From contig NZ_JALJRK010000003.1 of assembly GCF_024519725.1 (NCBI RefSeq), forward strand, positions 143,961 through 207,960: a stretch of 64,000 bases of DNA. The letters are read 5' to 3'. A model generated the notes under the pieces. That model was not told the origin of the DNA and did not search any database. It was given only the letters and a program-made list of their open reading frames with translations. Source of the DNA: Microvirga sp. Mcv34 (GTDB lineage Bacteria; Pseudomonadota; Alphaproteobacteria; Rhizobiales; Beijerinckiaceae). The first letter of the stretch is position 1. The number at the start of each line of letters is the position of its first letter. Position numbers and translations under genes: made by a program. Shown in pieces: positions 31,307 through 38,044 of the stretch.

Positions 31307-31597
31307 TTAAGCCGCGACCGTGCGGCGCTCGTCCGCCGGCGCACCGGCGAAGCTCTTCGGGACCTCGAAAAAGAGACGGTCGTCCCAATCGATACCGGCC
31401 TCGATCGCGGCCTTCCGGATCCGGGACATTTGACCGGCGTCCGGAAATCCGCGGCCGGATTCCCAACGCGAAACCGTAGCCTTCGAAGCTCCGGCGATCT
31501 CTCCGAATTTCGTTTGATCGTTCCGGAAGATGTGTTCCCGGATGAACTTCAGAGCGAAGCGGACCTCGTCGCCTCTGCTATTTGCCTTGGAAATCAT
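31307..31597 (-). CDS. XRE-family repressor (CI/Cro-like)
   Basis: A 96-residue protein with an N-terminal XRE domain: VRFALKFIREHIFRNDQTKF, then GEIAGASKATVSRWESGRGF (turn and recognition helix) and PDAGQMSRIRKAAIEAG. Start at ATG 31597. It sits at the divergence point between the leftward and rightward early blocks, the classic place for a phage repressor. No C-terminal autocleavage domain is present, so induction must differ from lambda. Confidence 0.85.
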   Translation of the reverse strand: MISKANSRGDEVRFALKFIREHIFRNDQTKFGEIAGASKATVSRWESGRGFPDAGQMSRIRKAAIEAGIDWDDRLFFEVPKSFAGAPADERRTVAA

Positions 31598-31810
31598 AGG
31601 TTTTCCGCTGTTTTTGGGATGACCCATCCGGCATAGGGCCGAAATTTTGATCGATCAACGTCAAATGTGATCCGAATTTCGAAATTCAGAAATTGAAATT
31701 TCAGGATTGACGTTCCGCGAGTTTAGCCCTCTCTCATGGGATATCGATCGGCCGTTTCGCTCCCTGGAGCCTCTCGCTCGATCCGATGAACCCCAGAGGG
31801 ACACGACCCG
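31598..31810. promoter_or_regulatory. Divergent early control region
   Basis: Between the repressor and the rightward block. It contains TCCGAATTTCGAAATTC next to GAAATTGAAATTTC (31672-31703), likely operators, flanked on both sides by TTGACG boxes in opposite directions. This resembles an immunity region with promoters for both blocks. Exact -10 elements are not clear. Confidence 0.6.
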
Positions 31811-31900
31811 ATGACAACAGAATCGCCCCCGCTCCTCCGCCTCCCGGCCGAGTCGAGCCTGATCTCCGAAATTCGAAATTCCGAGTTCGCGTCCGAGTGA
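31811..31900 (+). CDS. Possible leader peptide (29 aa)
   Basis: MTTESPPLLRLPAESSLISE... The leader AGAGGGACACGACCCG combines a ribosome-binding site with a start-motif variant. A TCCGAAATTCGAAATTC palindrome lies within its codons (31871-31887). Very short, so its reality is uncertain. Confidence 0.35.
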   Translation: MTTESPPLLRLPAESSLISEIRNSEFASE

Positions 31901-31984
31901 CGCGGAGGCCGCCGGCGCCCCCTGAAACCATGCCCCCGACTTGCCGGCGGCCCCTTTTCTTCACCCCCAGAGAGAGAAGCCCCC

Positions 31985-32569
31985 ATGATTGAAGCGGGAA
32001 AAGCCTATCGGCCGGCGGAGCTTGTTAAGGCTCTCGTCGATCTGCCGACGACGACGACCATCACGTTCCGAGGTCTGACGCTCGCGTTCGCGTCGGAGCC
32101 GGAGAAGGGTCTCGGCGCCGGGACGTTTACGATCGAGAAGCTCCCGGAGGATCTCGCCTCCGATCTCGATCGCTTCGCCAATGCCGGCCCGTCCTCGGAC
32201 GAGCTTAACGCCGCGATCGCTCCCGCCATGAGCGGGAAGCCTGTCGTCCCTGAGATCGTCGGCGACCTCTTCGCCGGCCCGTCGCGCCAGAAAGGCGCTT
32301 ACAAGATCCGCAATCGCGGCCGGATGCCGACGATCCGCTTCGATGCCGCGAAGATCGTCTTCGATCGGAAAGAGGACGGCGCCGCGACGACGATCCGGGA
32401 CGTCGCCTCTCGCCTGAAGATCCCGCAAGAGACCGCGCGACAGGCTCTCCGATTCCTGGAGCGCGGAGGGTGGATCCGCGAGGTCTCCGTTCCCGGACGG
32501 ATCGTCCACTTCACCCGGACGTCAAAGCGGATCCGCTTCGAGGATTGCCAGGAGGCGAACGCATCATGA
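31985..32569 (+). CDS. Phage regulator with C-terminal winged helix (194 aa)
   Basis: First long gene of the rightward block. Residues ~130-175 (TTIRDVASRLKIPQETARQA, then LRFLERGGWIREVSVPGR) form a winged helix-turn-helix. The N-terminal part has two small alpha/beta segments. Its position opposite the XRE repressor suggests a Cro-like or activator role. RBS is GAGAGAAG. Confidence 0.65.
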   Translation: MIEAGKAYRPAELVKALVDLPTTTTITFRGLTLAFASEPEKGLGAGTFTIEKLPEDLASDLDRFANAGPSSDELNAAIAPAMSGKPVVPEIVGDLFAGPSRQKGAYKIRNRGRMPTIRFDAAKIVFDRKEDGAATTIRDVASRLKIPQETARQALRFLERGGWIREVSVPGRIVHFTRTSKRIRFEDCQEANAS

Positions 32570-32847
32570 GCCGCCTTCGCTATATCTCCCTCTGTGCCGT
32601 TATGGGCGTCGTTTGCGTCGCGATCGGCGTCGCCGCCGGCCTGTTCGTGATTGCGTTCTTCTTCCTCGGACTGAGAGCGTTTCTCTCGCTCCGGACGCTG
32701 GCGATCCTCCTCGAATTTCCGGAGATGCTCGCGACGACGGCCTCGATCGTTGCTCTCCTCGTCGGCCTCTTTGTCGTCCTCGTCTGCGGCCTGTCCGTTC
32801 AAAGGGATCTGGCCGAGATCATCGAGGAGAGAGGCGCGAAGCAATGA
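32566..32847 (+). CDS. Membrane protein (93 aa)
   Basis: Two or three strong hydrophobic segments (LCAVMGVVCVAIGVAAGLFV, then TASIVALLVGLFVVLVCGL). ATG overlaps the preceding stop (ATGA) and its end overlaps the exonuclease start. Possibly a superinfection-exclusion-type membrane protein, but nothing in the sequence shows this. Confidence 0.68.
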   Translation: MSRLRYISLCAVMGVVCVAIGVAAGLFVIAFFFLGLRAFLSLRTLAILLEFPEMLATTASIVALLVGLFVVLVCGLSVQRDLAEIIEERGAKQ

Positions 32848-33545
32848 AGGAGATGCTTCTAAGGCTCGTCGACTTCGAGACGACCGGAACGCCTCCGGAT
32901 GCCGCGATCTGCGAGGTCGGATTCCGCGACGTCTTGTTTAAGGACGGCGAAGCCAAGATCGATCGAGGCTTCGGGATGCTCGTCAATCCCGGACGGCCGA
33001 TCCCGCCCGAAGCTATGGCCGTCCATCATATCCGCGATCATGAGGTCAAATTCGCGCCTCCTGTCGATCGCGGATTCCGGCTCCTGATGGATGACACGCC
33101 GGACATCTTCGTCGCTCATAACGCGAGCTTCGAGCGGGAATTCTTCGCGGGAGGTTCGATCCCCTGGATCTGCACACTAAAGGCCGCGCGTCGCGTATGG
33201 CCGGAGGCTCCCGGACATTCGAACGGAGTTCTCCGCTATTGGCTAGATTGCGACTCCGCCGCTGACTTCGACGACGCTCTCGCCATGCCGCCGCATCGCG
33301 CCGCGCCGGACGCTTACGTTACCGCTCATATCCTCGTCGAGCTTCTGAAGGTCGCGACGATCGAGGAGATGATCGCTTGGACCGCGGAGCCGTCGCTCCT
33401 GCCGAAGATCAACTTCGGAAAACACCGCGGAAAAAAATGGACCGAAGTCCCGCGCGACTATCTCGAATGGATTCTTCGTCAGGAAATGGACGAGGACACC
33501 AAGCACACCGCGCGGCACTACCTCAACGGAGGCGAGGCGCCATGA
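32844..33545 (+). CDS. DnaQ-like 3'-5' exonuclease with DUF3820 domain
   Basis: A 233-residue DEDD exonuclease. Exo I is LVDFETTG (D10, E12), Exo II is VAHNASFEREF, and Exo III is PDAYVTAHIL. After residue ~185 a DUF3820 module follows (KINFGKHRGKKWTEVPRDYL, EWILRQ), a frequent partner of phage DnaQ-like nucleases. It would proofread or process DNA ends in recombination and replication. Translationally coupled at both ends. Confidence 0.88.
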   Translation: MKEMLLRLVDFETTGTPPDAAICEVGFRDVLFKDGEAKIDRGFGMLVNPGRPIPPEAMAVHHIRDHEVKFAPPVDRGFRLLMDDTPDIFVAHNASFEREFFAGGSIPWICTLKAARRVWPEAPGHSNGVLRYWLDCDSAADFDDALAMPPHRAAPDAYVTAHILVELLKVATIEEMIAWTAEPSLLPKINFGKHRGKKWTEVPRDYLEWILRQEMDEDTKHTARHYLNGGEAP

Positions 33546-33769
33546 CGGAGCGCGTCCGTTGCTGCGTCCCTTTCTGCCGCCGGACGATCGCCGCCGAGAA
33601 GCTGAAGCCTTGGAACGAATGGATCTGCGGGAAGCATTGGAGCGCCGTCCCAAAGATCGAACGCCGCGAATACTCATGGACGAAACGTCGGATCCCGAAC
33701 TCGGACGCGACGTCCGTCCAATGGGAACGCCTGAAGGCCGTAGCGATCGAAGCCGCGGCCGGAATTTGA
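33542..33769 (+). CDS. Small zinc-binding-like protein (75 aa)
   Basis: MTERVRCCVPFCRRTIAAEK ... WICGKHWSAVPKIERRE: Cys and His spacing (CCxxxC ... CxxxW with H) suggests a single treble-clef-like zinc site. ATG overlaps the exonuclease stop. Similar short phage proteins occur beside DnaQ-like genes. Function unknown. Confidence 0.62.
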   Translation: MTERVRCCVPFCRRTIAAEKLKPWNEWICGKHWSAVPKIERREYSWTKRRIPNSDATSVQWERLKAVAIEAAAGI

Positions 33770-33796
33770 CCTCTCAACCCTGAAGGAGCCGCCACA

Positions 33797-34021
33797 ATGG
33801 CGCATAATTTCGAAGAGCTTTTGAAGTCCCTCCGCGCGGAAGAGAAGCGCCTCTCCCTCTTCGAAGGGAACGCGCAAGTCGACGCCGACGTCCGCGCTCG
33901 CGTCCGCGTCGATCTCCTCTTGATCCGCTCGAACGCTGCGATCCTCGAAGCGATGGGCGCCGGCAAGCCGAAGGACGAGAAGGGGAAGAAGTCCGGCTCC
34001 GCTGAAGGCGCCGGCAAATGA
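33797..34021 (+). CDS. Small helical protein (74 aa)
   Basis: MAHNFEELLKSLRAEEKRLS..., helical with a Gly/Lys-rich end (KPKDEKGKKSGSAEGAGK). GAAGGAG precedes the ATG. Overlaps the next gene (ATGA). Function unknown. Confidence 0.6.
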   Translation: MAHNFEELLKSLRAEEKRLSLFEGNAQVDADVRARVRVDLLLIRSNAAILEAMGAGKPKDEKGKKSGSAEGAGK

Positions 34022-34323
34022 GCGGCGATCCCTGCCTCTGCCTCCGCTGTCAGACGAGAAAACTCGTCAAAGACTGGACCGCGACGGATCCGAAGGGAGA
34101 ACTCGTCGCGCTCCGGAAAGACAACCCGGAGAACGCCGACGAAGAGATCATCGGCGCTTATGTCGCTGTCTCTCTCTTTTACGTAGCCGGAGAGTTCCTC
34201 TCGAAACTCGATCCGTTCGATCGTCTCGTCATGATGAGCGAAGCGACGGCCGCCTTTAACGCCGCTGTGAGAGCCGGCCCTCCTGCCGAGGACCATATCG
34301 GCCCCGTCGCCGGCTCCTGCTGA
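34018..34323 (+). CDS. Hypothetical protein with N-terminal Cys pair (101 aa)
   Basis: MSGDPCLCLRCQTRKLVKDW begins with three cysteines (C6, C8, C11), possibly a zinc knuckle. A helical core follows (VAVSLFYVAGEFLSKLDPFD). Function unknown; part of the rightward early operon. Confidence 0.6.
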   Translation: MSGDPCLCLRCQTRKLVKDWTATDPKGELVALRKDNPENADEEIIGAYVAVSLFYVAGEFLSKLDPFDRLVMMSEATAAFNAAVRAGPPAEDHIGPVAGSC

Positions 34324-34353
34324 TCTTCCAAGCCAGAAAGGAAAAGCGCCACC

Positions 34354-34569
34354 ATGAGCGCGAAGGATCTCATTCGACACCATATCCGCCACGGCTCCGC
34401 GCCGGTCCGCGCCGACGACTCGATCCCGAAGGGACAATTCTCCCTCCGCGACAAACAGACGGAGCGCGTCGTCGCGGCCGGCAAGATGACGGACAAGGCG
34501 ACGCCTCCGACGGCCGGCCGCGTCCTCTGCGTCAATCCCGAAGATTATTCCGATCTGGGAGGCGTCTAA
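34354..34569 (+). CDS. Hypothetical protein (71 aa)
   Basis: MSAKDLIRHHIRHGSAPVRA..., basic N-terminus. GAAAGGA precedes ATG with the GCGCCACC leader shared in part with the 33797 gene. Function unknown. Confidence 0.55.
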   Translation: MSAKDLIRHHIRHGSAPVRADDSIPKGQFSLRDKQTERVVAAGKMTDKATPPTAGRVLCVNPEDYSDLGGV

Positions 34570-34570
34570 C

Positions 34571-35410
34571 GTGGCGACGTATGATTACTATTTCGCCGCG
34601 CTGCGCTTCCACGCCGGCGAAGGCCCGAAGCCGGATGCTCATTTCAATGAGCCGCAACCGGGATTTTATCGGACGCTGGATAAGTCCGGCGTTTGGCTCC
34701 CTGTCGCGATCTGGGAAGACGAAGGCGTTCTCGTCGCGCAAAAGGCGAAGAAGCCTCGCGACGCGACAACGCCCTTCGAGATGATCGACGTCGCCGCGGA
34801 CGAGATTTGGGACTTCGTCGTCGGGAAGGAAGTCCCGGAAGAGACTTGGCGCCGCGTCTGCGATCGCTCCGAGGCTTGGCCCGACGAGGCTCCCGGCTTC
34901 GGTCATAACGAGGCGCCGCTCGATAAGGATCCGCTCGTTCGTATCGATCAGGTTCTCGAGAACGCGGACAAGTTCCTCGCCGTTGAGATCATCTCCTCGA
35001 AGCCGAAGGCAGACGCCGCGGCCGAGTTCATCGCGGAGCTTCTCGACCTGAAGGGGATCCTCGAGGAAGCCGAGAAGGAAGAGAAGGCCGAGGCGAGCCA
35101 GGAGATCAAGGATATCTCGGCGAAGTTCAAGCCGAAGCTGAAGGCCGCGGAGAAGACGATCGCGAAGATCCGCGACGAGCTAACCGCTTACATGCTGAAG
35201 GCCGAAGTCGATCGCGTCGGCGCCCGTCGCCGCGCCGTGACCCTCCGGAAGACGACAGTCCCGGTAATCGAGGACTTCGGGAAGGCGCTCCAACACTTCG
35301 CCGCCGACGAGAAAATTCGGGAGGCGCTCGAAAAGCTGATCGCCGCCGAGATCAAAGCCGGAAAGACGATTCCCGGCGTCACCACTAAGGAAGAGAGGAA
35401 GGCCGTCTAA
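34571..35410 (+). CDS. Hypothetical early protein with coiled-coil C-terminal half (279 aa)
   Basis: Starts at GTG 34571, two bases after the previous stop. Residues 1-100 form a compact domain (YDYYFAALRFHAGEGPKPDA ... AADEIWDFVVGKEV). Residues ~145-230 are a long charged coiled coil (ILEEAEKEEKAEASQEIKDI), then a small basic end (RAVTLRKTTVPVIEDFG). The second half is reminiscent of Gp157-type siphovirus proteins, which lie beside recombination genes. Tentative. Confidence 0.6.
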   Translation: MATYDYYFAALRFHAGEGPKPDAHFNEPQPGFYRTLDKSGVWLPVAIWEDEGVLVAQKAKKPRDATTPFEMIDVAADEIWDFVVGKEVPEETWRRVCDRSEAWPDEAPGFGHNEAPLDKDPLVRIDQVLENADKFLAVEIISSKPKADAAAEFIAELLDLKGILEEAEKEEKAEASQEIKDISAKFKPKLKAAEKTIAKIRDELTAYMLKAEVDRVGARRRAVTLRKTTVPVIEDFGKALQHFAADEKIREALEKLIAAEIKAGKTIPGVTTKEERKAV

Positions 35411-37014
35411 TGAACGAGATCGTCACTTATAACGACTCGGCGCTCGAGATTATGAGCGTCGACGACAACACCGCGGCGAAGCTCGCGAAGGCAGAGATCG
35501 ACGTCCAGATCGCCACCGCGAAGAAGTACCCGCGGACGATCTCCAAGGTCCGGACAAACCTCGTCGGACTCGCGACCCTCGACGCCGAGATCGCCGGCTC
35601 CTGCGTCTATGCCCTGCCGCGCGACGGGAAGACCATCGAAGGCCCGTCCGCTCGCTTCGCCGAGATCCTCGTCTCGGAATGGGGAAACTGCCGCGCCGCC
35701 TCTCGGATCATCGATGAAGGGAAGGAGTTCATCACCGCTCAAGGGATCTTTCACGACCTCGAGCGGAACGTCGCTATCGCCATGAATGTGCAAACCCGGA
35801 TCGTCGGGAAGAATGGCAAGCGTTACGGCGTCGATATGATCGGGACCGCCGGCGCCTCGGCCGGATCGAAGGCCGTCCGTAACGCGATCTTGAAGGGGAT
35901 CCCTCAAGCCTATTGGATGGAGTCCTTCCAAGCCGCGCGGAAGGTTGTCCGCGGCGACTTCAAGACGCTTGCGAACCGTCGCGCCGACGCTCTCGTCATG
36001 CTCCAGGGATTCGGCGCGAAGCCGGAGGACGTCTTCGCTCTCCTCGGCGTTCGCGGCGAGGACGATATCGGCCTCGATCATCTCGTCTCGCTCCGCGGCA
36101 TTGTGACCGCTGTCCGGGACGAAGGCGCGAGCCTCGAGGATATGATCGCGGAGGCAAAGACCCGCGCTCCTGCCGCTCCGCGTTCCGGTCCGCCTCCCGC
36201 CGCTGCGAAGCCGCCGAAGGCCGCCGCTCCCAAGCAGGAGGAGGAGAAGCATCCGGAGGGAGATCCCGCTCGTCTCGCGGAGAAGAAGACCGCGGCGAAG
36301 CCGGAGCCGGAGACGCCGGCGCATAACGGCGAGACCGGCGAAGTCCTGGACGTCGAGAAGCTCCTCTCGGATATCGAGACGCAACTCGCGGCCGCCACGA
36401 CCCGCGATCAGGTTCTCGAAGTCGTCGAGAGCATGACGGACGGCGTCGAACTGCCTCGCGAGGCTCAAGTCTATATCGAGAGCCTGTCTGATAAGGCGAT
36501 CGAGCGGATCCTCGACGCGATGCCGAAGGCGGCCGACAACGCCGACGAGCCGGAGAACAATATCGACGCCGGCGACGGCGATCCCGTCTCCGATTTCCCC
36601 GGCGACAAGCTCCCGGACGACCTCGTCGATATGGCCGAAGTCGAGAAGGATCTCGACGCGGCGAAGACCCTCGAGGATCTGGGAAAGGTCGCGGAGAAGT
36701 ATCAGGGACGGAACTTCGGAGAGAACGGCGCGAAGGCCGGCGAGCTTTACGCCGCGGCTGAGAAGCGGATCAAAGGCGCCACGAAGAAGACCCGGACCCC
36801 TCCGGCCGCCGGCGCCTCCAAGGAAGAGAAGAAGCCGATCTTCCTCGCCGTCGACGACGCAATCTCCGCCATGGATAAGGCCGGCGATCAAGACGCTCTC
36901 TCCGGGATCTGGACGGAGCAAGTCGAGCCGATCGAAGGGAAGACGAACGCGGACGAGAAGAAGCGCCTCCGCGACGCCTTCGACCGAAACACCTACCGCC
37001 TCCGGAACGGCTGA
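35410..37014 (+). CDS. Probable phage recombination/annealing protein (534 aa)
   Basis: The N-terminal ~250 residues (ATAKKYPRTISKVRTNLVGL, ECVYALPR-like GSCVYALPRDGKTIEGPSAR, FAEILVSEWGNCRAASRIID, GTAGASAGSKAVRNAILKGI) match a phage family found in recombination operons and suspected to act in strand annealing. The C-terminal half is acidic and Ala/Pro-rich with helical segments. Neighbours (exonuclease, possible Gp157) fit a recombination module. It starts in an ATG overlap with the previous stop. Biochemistry is inferred from context. Confidence 0.6.
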   Translation: MNEIVTYNDSALEIMSVDDNTAAKLAKAEIDVQIATAKKYPRTISKVRTNLVGLATLDAEIAGSCVYALPRDGKTIEGPSARFAEILVSEWGNCRAASRIIDEGKEFITAQGIFHDLERNVAIAMNVQTRIVGKNGKRYGVDMIGTAGASAGSKAVRNAILKGIPQAYWMESFQAARKVVRGDFKTLANRRADALVMLQGFGAKPEDVFALLGVRGEDDIGLDHLVSLRGIVTAVRDEGASLEDMIAEAKTRAPAAPRSGPPPAAAKPPKAAAPKQEEEKHPEGDPARLAEKKTAAKPEPETPAHNGETGEVLDVEKLLSDIETQLAAATTRDQVLEVVESMTDGVELPREAQVYIESLSDKAIERILDAMPKAADNADEPENNIDAGDGDPVSDFPGDKLPDDLVDMAEVEKDLDAAKTLEDLGKVAEKYQGRNFGENGAKAGELYAAAEKRIKGATKKTRTPPAAGASKEEKKPIFLAVDDAISAMDKAGDQDALSGIWTEQVEPIEGKTNADEKKRLRDAFDRNTYRLRNG

Positions 37015-37022
37015 TCGAAGCC

Positions 37023-37065
37023 GCGGCGCCGGTCCCTGCGATCGGCGCCGCCTCCCTCATTTCAG
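37023..37065 (+). terminator. GC hairpin after recombination protein gene
   Basis: Perfect 9-bp stem, GCGGCGCCG (37023-37031) with CGGCGCCGC (37043-37051), shortly after the stop; only weak T content follows, so termination may be partial. Confidence 0.45.
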
Positions 37066-37084
37066 ACCGAAAAAATTAACACCG

Positions 37085-37294
37085 ATGCAAACGCGAACCC
37101 TTTCCGTCCCTCAACTCCATGCCCTGTTATCCCGGACGTTCAAGACGAACCCTCCGCGCGAGGAAGCGCCTTGGACCCTTAAGAGCCTCCGGGACCGCGG
37201 CCTTATCGACGAGAGCGGCCGCATAACGCCGGCCGGCGAAGAAGCCCTCCGGACGAAGCGGATCGCCGTCCATCCGAAGGAGATCGCGGCTTGA
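37085..37294 (+). CDS. Small winged-helix-like protein (69 aa)
   Basis: MQTRTLSVPQLHALLSRTFK..., with APWTLKSLRDRGLIDESGRI then TPAGEEALRTKRIA, the closing wing pattern of small regulators. Overlaps the next gene. Role unknown. Confidence 0.6.
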   Translation: MQTRTLSVPQLHALLSRTFKTNPPREEAPWTLKSLRDRGLIDESGRITPAGEEALRTKRIAVHPKEIAA

Positions 37295-37518
37295 CCTACT
37301 TCCCGCCCCGCAATCCGCCGACGGCCCGGAAACTGATCGAAGAGCTTCAGAAACTCGACCCTGAGACGCTCGTCTTCCTGCCAGGAATCGCCGGCGACGT
37401 CCGTCCGGTCCGGATCGGCGAGCGGATCCGCGTTCAATGGTCCGGCTTTTGGCGCCGGAACGAGAGGCGGCCGGAAGACGAGACGATCGCGGCCGTCCTC
37501 CTCCGCTCGCGGGATTGA
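37291..37518 (+). CDS. Hypothetical protein (75 aa)
   Basis: Begins at TTG 37291 overlapping the previous stop. TARKLIEELQKLDPETLVFL resembles short phage proteins of the form 'helix, then P-x-T-x-V' found widely, function unknown. A C-terminal RRPEDETIAAVLLRSRD end. Confidence 0.58.
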   Translation: MTYFPPRNPPTARKLIEELQKLDPETLVFLPGIAGDVRPVRIGERIRVQWSGFWRRNERRPEDETIAAVLLRSRD

Positions 37519-37521
37519 ACC

Positions 37522-37845
37522 ATGCCGATATCGAGAGAGAACATGAAGCGATATCCGGGAGGCTCGATCCGGTCCCCGGAATGGCTTTCGATCCGGAGGG
37601 AGATCCTCGATCGCGCCGGGAATCGCTGCGAAAGATCGCCGGCCTTCCCGGACTGTCGCGCCGAAAACGGCCTCCCGCATCCCGACACCGGCTCGAAAGT
37701 CGTCCTTACGATCGCCCATGTGGACGACGACCGGCCGGAGAACGTCGATCGAGAGAACCTCCGCGCATGGTGCCAACGCTGCCACAATACGCACGACGCC
37801 CCGCGTCGCGCTCTCTCCCGACGGAAGGCGGCCGCTCATGAATAA
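37522..37845 (+). CDS. HNH-type endonuclease (107 aa)
   Basis: Zinc and HNH residues are visible: SIRREILDRAGNRCERSPAF with a Cys, then VVLTIAHVDDDRPENVDREN (first His) and LRAWCQRCHNTHDAP (Asn-less, C-x-x-C-H-N-x-x-H). The small HNH protein at the end of the recombination block may cut DNA for packaging or act as a homing-type nuclease. Catalytic competence is uncertain. Confidence 0.75.
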   Translation: MPISRENMKRYPGGSIRSPEWLSIRREILDRAGNRCERSPAFPDCRAENGLPHPDTGSKVVLTIAHVDDDRPENVDRENLRAWCQRCHNTHDAPRRALSRRKAAAHE

Positions 37846-38044
37846 CCCCAAAGAGACGGCCGACTCTCTTCCGCCCCTCGACCCGCTCCTCGTCGCCTTC
37901 GTCCGCGCTCTTGCAAGAGACCTCGCTCGCGCGGATCATGCCGCCGAGAATCTGACACGAGACACGACAAATGAATCCCCAAAAGAATCGAGCGGCGCTC
38001 TACGCCCGTTATTCGAGCGAGCTTCAGCAAGACCGTTCCGTTGA
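37838..38044 (+). CDS. Small protein overlapping the integrase start (68 aa)
   Basis: MNNPKETADSLPPLDPLLVA... with LARDLARADHAAENLTRD, helical. It overlaps the HNH gene by 8 bp and runs 74 bp into the serine recombinase gene in another frame. It may couple integrase translation. Modest support. Confidence 0.45.
   Translation: MNNPKETADSLPPLDPLLVAFVRALARDLARADHAAENLTRDTTNESPKESSGALRPLFERASARPFR
37961..37969 (+). repeat. Start-associated motif GACACGACA
   Basis: Exact copy on the plus strand ending one base before ATG 37971 of the recombinase; a partial copy (GACACGA) lies nine bases upstream. The only exact copy on this strand and again in the sense of the gene. Confidence 0.75.

Noticed and set aside
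35407..36921. 504-codon leftward open frame antisense to the recombination protein
   Set aside because: Leu/Arg-rich shadow; the rightward frame has recognisable conserved segments and operon overlaps.
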